Origin: Pomacea canaliculata
Taxonomy: Eukaryota; Mollusca; Gastropoda; Architaenioglossa; Ampullariidae
Assembly: GCF_003073045.1 (NCBI RefSeq)
Contig: NC_037592.1
Span: forward strand, 5,755,924 to 5,819,923
Reading direction: 5' to 3'
DNA: 64,000 nt
Within the stretch, counting starts at the first letter, position 1. Each line of letters begins with the position of its first letter. A program made the translations under genes and the position numbers. This document shows positions 36,701-47,900 of this stretch, piece by piece. The notes below the pieces were generated by a model that saw nothing but the letters and a program-made list of their open reading frames with translations, did not search any database and was not told the DNA's origin.

Positions 36701-38973
36701 AGGCAACTGCTTTTGCAGAAAAATTATACAGAATTCATGACAAAAAATATATAAGAAATGGAGAATGAGAGGAGGGGGAGAAATATGAATCAATGCTTAC
36801 CAACACAGGTTGGAACTAATTGGCTCCATATTCCATTTGACAAACAGACTGCAATGTGCTGCCCAACACGAGTGAACTTCTTCTTACACTCGAAGTAGGC
36901 CATTTTGCCACGGATCTTCACTCGGCCATTCTTCAGGGATGGTTGAGGACAAGGCTTTTCTAGATTTGAAAAGACCAGTAAAAGACGTGAGGGGAGAACT
37001 ATATGGTTGAACAGAAAACGTAGTTAGAAAATAAACATGTCTTCTAAAAATAGTGAAATGAAATTTCCGCAACGTATTTCTTGATTTTTACTGCATATAT
37101 GTGAAGGAGATCGGAGACATGTTACAGAAGAAGCGAGGAGAAAGAACTATAAACACCAGCAGGGTATGGATGGAAGGAGTGAGTGACAAAAACACGCCAC
37201 ACCTTGAATCTAAGGACCAGAACACAAGGACCAAGCACTTAGAACGGAGGAAAGGTTATTGCAGTCAGTGGACAAGACTGTTTAGCAACTCGATTACTTT
37301 GACTTTGCCATTTTACGATCACACATTTTGTCATCACTATTGCTGTACAAAGAAGATTACATTAGACAAAATGATTTCAATGGCAACCTACACAGCGTGA
37401 CTTCCTTGTAGGGACACCACGAAACCGAACGGACGAACAGGAACTATTGTGTCAAGTTAGTTTACACAGATTTTTTTAAAGAGTTTATTTTTGGGTCAAA
37501 ATACTTGTTTGGGGGGAAGAGGCGGATTGAGTGAGAAAAAAGGTAATTCAAGTGGAGTTCCCCTTTGTCACTGAGCTCACTATTATATACAACCATTTCC
37601 GTCAAGACCTGATGTGTTGAGGTCGGCCCCCGTTGATGACCCTTTGTTTTCCATTTCCCTCTTTTTAATCCAAATTTTTTGCAAAGTTTGTTTAATAATT
37701 TTTTTCTACTAGTGATTGCAGTCAGAAGGGACTGAAACTTGCATCTCTGGTTATAGAGTCAATAGTTACAAAGTCACCTACTTTTTGTCTTGTAAAAATA
37801 GTTGGGCCTGCCATACTTAGATAGCCATCGTCAGACGTGAGGTCCGTCATGAAATACTCGCACTCAAGCCCTTAGGGTGCTTCACACTGACCTACAACTT
37901 TTGTCCCCCGAAAACAATGGAAGAACTTGAGAGACTGCAAAGTGTGAGTCGCAAATAAGCAACAAAGCCAGGTGGTGCTATTTGGAGAAAATGAATTGCC
38001 TAAAATAATGGATGGAGTTCCGCTACGAGATTAAAATGATCGGTAATCGGCTAATGGGCGGGTTCGGGGTCGTGGAGAGTGAGTTCATTTGTATTTGAAG
38101 CATACTTTTTTGTTTCACTCTTTGTAAGTCCAATGTCTTGTGTCCCTAAGCAGACATCCACCCTGAGTACACTGGTTGCAGGAGAGGTAAAAAAAACACC
38201 AGTTGTAACAAAAATAATGTTAATTATACAGAGTTTCAGCTATAAATAATTCTGCTTAAAACATAACTACGTCTAACTATATGAATAGAAACCAGGAACT
38301 TGCAAGTTTGTTAATTAATTAAGAAGATTAGAGAACGGAATTAATTAAGTCAAATCCTAGCTAAATCTATGACGCAGTTATGTGTGGAAAGATAATGTCC
38401 AGATGTGTAAAGGACACACAAACACAGTTTTGTGTGACAGGGCTTGATGGCACAATAAAATACATTTTTCTTTTACTTACAAGCAGGAAGATACCTAGCT
38501 GAGAAATGATTAACTTAGGGTCTTTTAAGCAAATAAAACAGGAAAAGCTTGAACTCAAGTTGTGAAATAAAGTTTTTGTTTTTGTTTACTGAAATGTATC
38601 CTGATCCCGCAAAGAGAAAGGCAGGATGCCGTTTATTCAATTTATTCAGTAAATGTCCTTGACGAAGTTATAAAGGCAATGATAAAAAAGGTTTGAATGC
38701 TGATTTCCTTCCTTTATCAGAAAAAACTTAAAAATACACACCTTATACCCCTTCTTTTTACAGTTAGACATGCATTGTCTCTCTTTGTTATCTGTTATTT
38801 GTAAACTCTCTCATACACAAAGAGACTTGATACATGCGTAGACACATCTATAATGTTTCCTATCTCTCTCAAAAAATAAATAAAAATAAAACTGACTTAC
38901 GTTGTTCATCATTCTCCAAGCTGTACCCAACTATCATCATCAACAGTAGCAGCAGATACAGAAGCGTGTTCAT
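33063..38973 (-). CDS. Gene C: sushi-sushi-MAM receptor with Thr-rich stalk and transmembrane helix
   Basis: Eight exons in transcription order: 38973-38901, 36959-36801, 36196-36032, 35416-35270, 35131-34994, 34529-34384, 34084-33991 and 33745-33063. They total 1605 nt, or 534 residues. Signal peptide [18 protein letters not shown]. Sushi 1 ([18 protein letters not shown], then [12 protein letters not shown]) and sushi 2 ([13 protein letters not shown]) each have four Cys. The MAM domain carries [25 protein letters not shown] and [13 protein letters not shown]-type signatures. The stalk is shorter than in B and rich in Thr-Thr. The helix ([17 protein letters not shown]) and stop-transfer ([12 protein letters not shown]) match B, and the protein ends NPYHH. 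Five internal exons have exactly the same length as in B (165, 147, 138, 146, 94). Nearest relatives are D (sushi exons) and B (tail). Confidence 0.88.
34604..34707. repeat. 31-bp direct repeat in a gene C intron
   Basis: Two identical copies of a TGACGTC-containing 31-mer at 34604-34634 and 34677-34707, 73 bp apart, in the intron between MAM exons 2 and 3. Confidence 0.8.
36960..38900 (-). other. First intron of gene C
   Basis: About 1.9 kb. The 120-130 bp next to the sushi 1 exon (to about 37085) are clearly alignable to the same place in gene D (49025-49175), showing a shared duplication history. A short stretch at 37880-37925 also resembles gene D intron 1 near 50310-50355. No other feature. 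Confidence 0.6.
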
Positions 38974-39255
38974 GGTGGATGCTGACAATGTCTCCAGTGA
39001 ACACTCGCGGTACTGAGGACGTAGGAGCACAGTTGCCACCAGTCGGTCTCAGGACTAAGTGGTGGCGCGCTGCTCGGTGAACAGAAATTTGAAGCCAGGT
39101 CGCCCTGGTCAGAAGGCTACGGCTCTCGCGAGATCGTGAAGTGGCTCACAGGAAGAAGGCGGTTACGAGAAAAGCCCGGAAATAGATGTTATCCGAGAAA
39201 GCGGCGACTTAGCCTACAAGGTCTTGAGGAGATACGTCTGGCGGGCTGTTGGCTT

Positions 39256-39685
39256 GTGGCATTGTCAGTCCTCTAGTGGATGTCTTTTTGTGTTTGTGGC
39301 ATTGTCAGTCCTCTAGTGGATGTCGTGTTGTGTTTGTGGCATTGTCAGTCCTCTAGTGGATGTCTTGTTGTGTTTGTGGCGTTGTCAGTCCTCTAGTGGA
39401 TGTCTTGTTGTGTTTGTGGCGTTGTCAGTCCTCTAGTGGATGTCTTGTTGTGTTTGTGGCATTGTCAGTCCTCTAGTGGATGTCTTGTTGTGTTAGTGGC
39501 ATTGTCAGTCATCTAGTTGATGTCTTGCTCTGTGTGTGTTATTGTCAGTCCTCTAGTGGATGTCTTGTTGTGTTTGTGGCGTTGTCAGTCCTCTAGTTGG
39601 TGTCTTGTTGTCCTCGTGGCGCTGTTGGCTTGTGGCATTGCCAGTTCTCTAGTCCATGTCGTGTCGTGCTCGTGGCACTGACGCA
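39256..39685. repeat. 40-bp minisatellite upstream of gene C
   Basis: Nine to ten units of about 40 bp (core CATTGTCAGTCCTCTAGTGG followed by ATGTCTTGTTGTG). Unit starts fall every 40 bp from 39256 to 39616, with a decayed last copy. It begins about 280 bp upstream of gene C's ATG. Confidence 0.93.
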
Positions 39686-42209
39686 GTTGTGGCTAAGGGA
39701 CTATGAGGCTTGTACCTTGTTACTGTGTTTAGAGAGAAGTCGTCATCAGTTGAAGGTAGTCTCAATGCAACAGCTATGTACAAAACTTCAATTGATATTT
39801 AAGCGTTATTTACAAAAATATTTACCACTTAATCAGATTGAGCATAGGACAGGGTTGACGAAAGTAAACAGTTGTCTATTAGATAAAAAAAACTGACCTG
39901 AAAGCAGAGTGATAATGTTGCGAATATGGCTGTTGGTTAATAAATGATATGATAATCTTTGAAACTACCATCGCATGGCATTGGAAAGTTATTGACAGCA
40001 CAGATACACAAAAGGACGAAACGAAACACAAGACTACTAATAACATCATGTAAATAGTAAAATGAGAGGTATACGACCCTACCATCTGAAGACGTTGTGG
40101 CGTCACCGCCATAAAGCACAGGGCTATGAACATTTTTATTTCCACAGATGCTGTTATCAAGAAGACCTGTTGGCAAGATCCGCATACCATTCACTCAAGT
40201 CCACCACACACGGCAAGGCAGGTTCTATGAATTACTTTCTATGTCATTGAACACAATACATATATTGTTTATATCCAGCAGTACTTTTAAATTAAATTTA
40301 ACGAATAGGAGGCAGTCTGGTTGGTCGCTATATATCTTAACACCACAAACTACTAAATACAATACCATGTTCCTAACACATGTATAGCAATTGTGTTTAT
40401 TGCATTTTGGTGTACTAATACTACAAGCAGAAGAAAGTAAGTTGTCTTACATACTGACTACGAGGTCAACATCTACTGCCCTACTAGTTTAAATACTGAT
40501 TATAATGAATATTAAGATTAATTTTCATCATTTCTCATTAAAATTAAGGTTGAAACTAGGGTATCCTTTAGAGAGTGAGAGAGACTAGGCATTGTGACCG
40601 CCGGCCAGGAAATACAGTTTTCAGAAGACGGAAGTACAATGCAGAAGAAATACAGTCCCAACTGGAGTTGTGTTGTAAGAGCAGAGGCTGAGTTTCCTGA
40701 AGCAGTTTGCTAGCGCACTGGTCGGGACTGACTTGCAAACATCGCCATCTTTACTTCGTCTTGTTATTTACCGCCGACCACTGCGCCTTTCTCACAGACT
40801 CTCAAGTACATTGCACTCCAACTAGCGTGCAGACAGAAGGAGGAAGTGACGCTGAGCCTGGGCCCACCCTTACTACACATTAGGTCTCTATAAGTGATTG
40901 CAGGGAAGTACACGCACTCGCAAAACACAACCACACAACCATGCGTATACCCCCACGCAAAATCTTAGTGTGTGTGTGAGAGAGAGAGAGAGAAAGAGAA
41001 ATAGTGTGAGTGAGAGTGTATAAGTGTATGTGTGTGTGTGTGTTACAGTGAGAGAGAATATGTGTGTGTGTGTGTAAAAGAGGGAGGGAGGAAAAGAGAA
41101 ATGAGTGGGTGGACAAGAAGAGTGTGATTTCAAAAAGACTTACTGCCCTAACTTCTACAAAGCTTCCGTCAACAGCAAGCCATCATTTGTTTATTGCTGT
41201 GTTTGTTGACTACAGTCATTGTTTGTATATCTAACATTGTTTCCTTATGCTCGCTGTGCATGTAGATGGATCTCTTACTATTTACTCTTTTCAGTTGTTC
41301 TGCTTACTCAATTATTGTTGATTGTCGTTTTCGTTACGATGTTGTGGAAGTTGACTGCAATGCATGTTATTTTTGTTAGTTGGTGTTTATTTTTCATCAT
41401 TTTTATACTTTTTATATATGTATTGACTTCAGTGTTTGTTGTTTGACGGCATTTATGCATGTTAGATTGCAAAGATGATTGCCCCCAAACATTTAATGAT
41501 CCAAGACAAGCTTTTAACATCATCGATGGAAACGAGAACTACTTTGCTAAACATACTAATAATTCCAGTCAATATCTTAATTCAGAGAAACAGTTAAACT
41601 CGTTACGTCACGTTTGTACTTAGACTAACAAATGGTCATCACTTGTCTCTCGATGCCGTCATGCCAGTGGTATGTCCACGACATTCTCTTGTTCAACGGC
41701 TTGGACTTTCCACCATTCACTATTTTATAACAAGGATGCTCCAACTTCCGTTCTCAGATTCTGAGGACCTCCTAGCGCCGGACCTGGTCACAACATAAAA
41801 TTGAAGCACACAGGCAAAGGATGACGCTTGGTGCGTGACCTCTGCCCTTTGCCGTTGTCTAAGACACTCGACAGTAGCTACTAAGCAACAAACATACCAT
41901 CGCGTGTGCACACGTAAGTGTGTGTTCCTGTGTGTGTTCTAACTAGACGAGGATGCAGATGTTGTGCACTTTTGTGAAGAGACTGAAGCCGTTGTTAAGG
42001 TGCGGATGTATTACAATCGACATCGAGGCTTTGCTGTAGGATGTAGGAGATATTTGCACTTAAATACTGATTTTATCAGACCTAATATTTCACTTGACTA
42101 ACTGGAGCTTAGCTTACACACACACTCTCTCTCTCTCTCGGACACACACTGGAAAGTGTATGCATCGTATAAAAGCTATCTCCACCCGGAACTATACATT
42201 GACCTCTAG

Positions 42210-42378
42210 CAACTAAAATGTTTGAAAGCAGCTTTAGATTTGGAATATCTGATATAATAACACATAAGCCAGGATACAGAAATGATGTGGTCCCACGAGA
42301 TGCAGGATGTCCCCTGTGTAAAGCAGAAGTAGAAGCTTATATCAACATCAGAAAGCAAATCCCATCACTACACTACTG
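42210..42378 (+). mobile_element. Possible LINE reverse-transcriptase C-terminal fragment
   Basis: A short frame reads FRFGISDIITHKPGY and then DAGCPLCKAEVEAY. The order F-R-x-G-x-S-D-I, H, (R)Y and CPxC-x-x-E-x-E resembles the zinc-knuckle-like C-terminus of many non-LTR reverse transcriptases. It stops soon after and has in-frame stops upstream, so it would be a small dead fragment. A chance match is possible. Confidence 0.35.
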
Positions 42379-43044
42379 ACTCAAACTGCATGTCACGGGT
42401 CATGGGAGAGACCTCTGAACCCTCATTAGGCAGATTTCACACTATCTGTATAGAGCCTTTAAATTAATTTCAAACAAAATGTACTAAAATAAGACTAATT
42501 GTTACACAATGATAGTTGCTGTTGTGTGTACGTTTCCGTACACTCGTTTGCTATTGGGTTGTTTACTATTTCTGTGCTTCACAGAGAAAGCTTTAGCACT
42601 CAGAATATAAACTCATGACAATGGTGTTTACATGAGCGTATTTATAACCACTTGTGAACCACAAACTTTTTTTGTGAATATTTTAATCTTTGATGACCCA
42701 ATATATTTTTAAATGTCAATGACTTACCCCCTTGATATGAACCTAATGGGGGTGTCAATAAATGATCAAAAGTCAAAGGTCTCGGACACACACACACACA
42801 CACACTAAGAGAGATAGAACACTCGTAAACAGACACAGCGACAAACAGACACATTCTGAGTAATAAATTCACAATGAATTTTAAACAATGTTATCTTTAT
42901 TAATACCAGATAAAGAGTTCTTGTTATTATATACCATGCACGTGCACTGTTGGTGGAACCAGCAAACACAGTGTTTACTCGCGGGGTTGTGTGATCTCTG
43001 TCCCTGCTGTCGTCAAAAGGTCGAAAACAGCTTGACGTTTTAGG

Positions 43045-43200
43045 GGAAGGCACTTCTGTGGAAGGAAGAAGACTCTAGAGAGGGGTGAATGACATCACTT
43101 CCTGTTTCAGGGATTGCCACAAGATCAAGGTCACATCTATGACAACCAGTAAACACGCGTGAAGTTGATTGGACTTAATGACTTCGGTTAATGACTTACA
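43045..43200. repeat. Copy 1 of a duplicated 5' flank segment
   Basis: Diverged similarity to 51285-51420 in the same orientation: shared words include GGAAGAA near CTCTAGAG / CCCTAGAG, GATCAAGGTCA / GGTCAAGGCCA and CTTAATGACTTC / CCTGATGACCTC. It lies 5' of gene C, while the second copy lies 5' of gene D. This fits a tandem duplication that included upstream DNA. Confidence 0.45.
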
Positions 43201-44193
43201 CACCAGCAGATGTTAAGTGGAGGTCGGTGCGAAGAAGACCCCATCAGCCTACATCGGACTTTTTAGTCTTTGCGTGTCTCACTCTCATCCTTTATGACAT
43301 GTATGCGCGAGCACACACACGCACACACAGATACACAAACACGCACACACACAAGCACACGCAAGTACACACCACAAAGATGAACAAAGATGGGTCATAT
43401 GCGAGTGTATAGGTGAACATTGAGCAAGGGGAGCTCACTCTAGTGGAGACAATAGAAGCAGACGACTGGCAGACATTTTTGTTTTAGGACGCGGACGTGT
43501 GAGTTAAGCGAAGAATCTTAGAACTCAGCGTTCAAGAAGTAACTCCTTGCCTCGCCAAGGTAACATTTGTAAACCTATTCGTTACTTATTCTAATTAAAC
43601 TATTTCTATGTATGATTTTTGGAATTCTTAACGATTTAATGTGTGGCGAGAGCTGTGAAGTGATAAACCGTAGTTGCGCAACTTAACTAGTGTGTGACAG
43701 TTGAGTTTGAAGTGAAAGAGAAGAAATTTTGTGTATAGAGAATTAATACAGATGAATTTGTTAGGAATTATCTAGGGGGAAGTAAAAAAGAACTGTTGTA
43801 ACCCAGATGTGAACGACGTCGATGAGAGACGATGAAACAGTCTGGGAAGATCAACTGTAGAGCTATAGCCGCCATCTTATATCGAGAAAGGTTTTCTCCC
43901 AGTCACCGAGTCCGCCGGCCCCCAGCTAAGAAGCTGTCGGCAAGTGATTTTAGATTATAATATTTCATTTGAAAGGTGCATAATGTCTTTATTAATGATG
44001 AAAATGTGTGTGACAAGAATTTCTCATGGTTAGGAGGGGAAATATCCCAAGACATATGTTTAACATCCAAAACAACAAAAAGTGACCAATCAAAGAATTT
44101 TCAAACTGAATTTGGAGATTTATTATTTCAAATTTGATTACTTTCTGAGCTCACGTGACTGGTTTATCGCAAACTCATTTTTGTCAACTCGTA

Positions 44194-44987
44194 TTATTCG
44201 TTACTCCCCTTGAGGTTGAAGAAATAAAGAAACTGAAACTGGAACTGAAAAATGTTGTCTTGTAGGTCAGTCTTAGAGGAAGACTCGGTTTTCTGAGATG
44301 ACTTGGCTCTGACGTCGTGTTTAGTCGTCATATCAGCAGTGACGACGCCTTTAGTCGTCATATCAGTGGTGACGATGCCTTTAGTCGTCATATCAGTGGT
44401 GACGACGCTGACGACGTCTTTAGTCGTCATATCAGTGGTGACGATGCCTTTAGTCGTCATATCAATGGTGACGTCGTCTTTAGTCGTCATATCAGTTGCG
44501 ATGGCGCTGATGACGTCTTCAGTCTTCATATCAGTGGTGACGTCGTATTTAGTCGTCATATCAGTTGTGACGACGTCTTTAGTCGTCATGTCAGTGGTGA
44601 CGACGTCTTTAGTCGTCATATCAGTGGTGACGACGTCTTTAGTCGTCATATCAGTGGTGACGACGTCTTTGGTCGTCATATCAGTGGTGATGGCACTGAT
44701 GACGTCTTTAGTCGTCATCTCAGTGGTGACGACGTCTTCAGTCTTCATAACAGTGGTAGTGTCATTGCTCATGATGTTGTCGTCGCCGTTTTCATCGCTG
44801 CCGATGTCGTTGTTGCTGCCGGGCATCCACTCGCCTTGCCCAGATGGGTCATACATGTCTAGGAGCTCATGATAAGCTGCCATCTGAGCTTGGGTTAGAT
44901 GGGTAGCCTCCCTTGACAATTTCTCCGTTTGTAAGGGGATTTCTCTCTTATCGGGGTTGTCGCGTGGAACGCCACCTGTAGTGGGAT
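44194..44987 (-). CDS. Gene D last exon: acidic linker and Thr-Thr-Asp repeat stalk with aberrant end
   Basis: A 794-nt exon starting at an AACAG acceptor in phase 1. About 80 residues of linker (TQAQMAAYHELLDMYDPSG, then DENGDDN) precede the repeat. After the repeat, KSSQKTESSSKTDLQDN is followed by FQFQFQFLYFFNLKG and a stop. The corresponding DNA (about 44200-44265) reads as CAGTTTCAG/CTTTATT-type sequence, which looks like the end of a dispersed repeat rather than receptor tail. The transmembrane and NPY sequence of B and C is absent from the rest of the exon and the adjoining DNA. Confidence 0.78.
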
Positions 44988-47900
44988 CTGTTGACAGGGA
45001 GGGAAGCAGGAAGTTCAGTGGCGTGCCTGCCATGTTACTGGTTACAAAAATACCTGATCTCTACTGTGTACCACACAACATGTTGGCTGACTTCTTGCGC
45101 AGGTGTAATACTGTTTTGTAATTCCCTAGGGGTGCTTAGTAACTAGTGTTCTTATGACAGTTTATAAGTGAGTCTGTCATTCGTCCTTTGACTTGTGTCG
45201 GTCGTTTTGGGGGAACAGGAGGATAGAATAGGCATCTGTTCCTTGTTCGAGATCTGAAGCAGCCTCCTCAGTCACTTACTATGATTGGTAGTATGAGGGA
45301 CTATTTCAGATAGACCTGATATTATGGGTGCGGAAGATCCTGTCCAGCCTCACCATTGCCACTCTGTTAACGCTTGCATACAGAGACATAATAACATACA
45401 TGCGTGGTTCATATAGCGCATAATCACGCGTGTAAGGAGCGTGCTCTTAACGCTTGAGACAAGAAAGATGAACAACATACGAAGGGACGGAAAGATGAAC
45501 AACATTATTGATGATTAATAAGAATAGACAAATTTAGACAATTGCAAAAAAGGAATCCAGTAACGAGAACTTAGAGCGTCTTGACTCAGCAGAGGAAGAC
45601 GAGTAGGAAAGTAAGAAAAATAAACGGATAAGGGACGGGGTTGAGAAAGGAGGAGCATTCTGTGGACGGTTGTTAGGAGTAGTAATCAAGGAAGAGTCTT
45701 CAGTCCACATTTAAAGCATTCAACAGTCGATAGGTAGAGGATATGGAAAGGGGAAGAGTTCCATTGTTTTGTTGCACATTAAGTAAAAATCCTGTGACCG
45801 TATGATGGTGGTCTTGTGACAAGAATAGTGAGCATACTGGATTACTGAATTAGATGCAGGAAACATTAATATTCCTTACTTTGAAACTCGGGGTCCGTGC
45901 AGTTGAACACCCGGATGTCATCAACTGCGATGTCACTTGCAAAACTAGACTTCAGTGTTGCCGCAAGTACGATCTGAAAAGATTGCACACACATACACAC
46001 ATAATGTGCGGTAGCCTCAATATGCCAGAAAGCACTTTTATTTGTCCAGTAACTAAGAAACTTTAAAAGGCGGTTAGTCATCTCACCTTGTAGGGTGTTG
46101 CCCTTTTAGCGAGCACTGCGTCTCCTCTGATCCACTCAGCCCCTTGGTGACCTTCCCGGTGGAACACCTGTTCATCTTGGTGACCTCCCTCACCTTCAGT
46201 TCTGATGTACACGTCAAGGTTCCCCATTTCTGTCCGAGTGAAGCTCATGTTACTGATGTTCTGTCGCCTTCATAAAATCCACTCTTTTATAACTGATTCA
46301 CATACCTCTCACAAACATAAACCCAATAAAAGTCAGGCAACACAGCAGAACCTCAAAATTTTGTTTTTAAGATTTTAAATCAAAGGTACAGTTTTCTGTT
46401 ATGATATGGGTCTAGAATTGACATGCGTATATTGCCCCTAGATAAAGAAGTTTTGAGTTTTCTCTTTCTGTTAAGAAGAATTTCCGAAGATACATAGTGA
46501 AGCATTACCTCCTCCAAAACCCATCATGTGGTAGAAAAATCGCAGGCAAAGATCTTCAGTGGACCTAAATGGCGGCGAGATCAAACGAGTGACTTGCCCA
46601 GGTTTCTGTGGCACCGAAGATTCCATGTATATGTAATGACCTGCAAGGTTACTAGCAACATTTGAACTCATGCTCAAAGGTCAAACTGTTAGGGTTAGGC
46701 AGGGAAGAATGAGAAGGGAGGAAGATGAAAACACGCAGTGCCAGCTAAGTGGTCATTCATCGAAATTACTTTCATCTTGGCCGACAAGAGCCCTCGCCTC
46801 GGTCTGGCCGATCAAATTCATTCAATGAAAGTTTGGCCTTTTACAATTTCTTTTGTTATTATTACTGAAGAAAATTTCTACAAAATGGTTAATGCTTAAG
46901 GGAGTCTACACCTTTAAATTACAAATGAATTAAATAATCTCATGAAAAAAACTACTTTTGAAAGTCAATTTTTTTACAGTTTTATTTGTTAAATTAAATT
47001 TCAACATTTTATTTTTTTAAATTGTGAATAAAGGATAGAATCTTATTACCTGTACCAGTAGTGTGATCTCCATCTGGTCCAGTGTTAGGTGAGGGTGTTG
47101 CTCCACTTATCCACGTCCAGTCAAAATGATCATTTACATCCTGACTCCACCCACAGAGGCCAACTTCCTCGAAGTCACATTCCCAACTCTCTCCATCTGA
47201 ATCACACAGGTAAGCTGGCTGACTATTATTAATGGTTATTTTTATCTCTAATATTAAAGGTAATATTCATCTCAAACAGTAATGGTTATTTTTGTATCTA
47301 AAGACACACAGTAAAGATGGATGCTTTTCTTTATACTGCCGCCACTAGAAACATTAGGGATATTTTTCTGCCTTTACTTAAAACCTTAACATACCGAATA
47401 CATCCTTTTCCTGTCTTGACGCCATACCTTCTGGCTCGAGTGGAGCTTTTAAGATGGTTTGAACAACCCTACCTGTTCTTTATTGGGCTTAACTTCCACC
47501 TTTAACTTAACACTCCAATAGTATTTATTAATTTTATTTGAAACAACAATCTTTTGCAACATTAATATTAAGATGATCGTAAGTTTTATATAATTTATGA
47601 CTTCAGAAATGAGGTAGATGACCGCTTGTGACTGTAGAAATAGGTGGAGAGGAGGGCGGCAACTCACAGAGACATTTGGGTGGTGCAGCGTTCCAGTTGG
47701 TGCCGTCACACATCAGCGTAGGCGGACCCTCTCTGCGCATGTCAGAAGGACAGTCGAAGTACAGGACCCCACCCTGGTGTTGCTTAGTGACCGTCAGGTG
47801 TGGCAGTGCTCCGAGATTAGGACAGCCACGACCTGCCAGCAGAAACTGTGGTACTGACGTCGCACGTGGTCTTAGCGTACATTGATGACATCACGCATGC

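Larger units (their letters stand above)
38974..44193. other. Region upstream of gene C and downstream of gene D
   Basis: The first 280 bp (to about 39250) are GC-richer and probably hold the 5' UTR and promoter of gene C. Beyond the 40-bp minisatellite lie AT-rich DNA, GT/GA tracts at 40970-41080, a LINE fragment near 42220 and a segment at 43045-43200 that resembles the 5' flank of gene D. No gene was supported. Confidence 0.5.
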
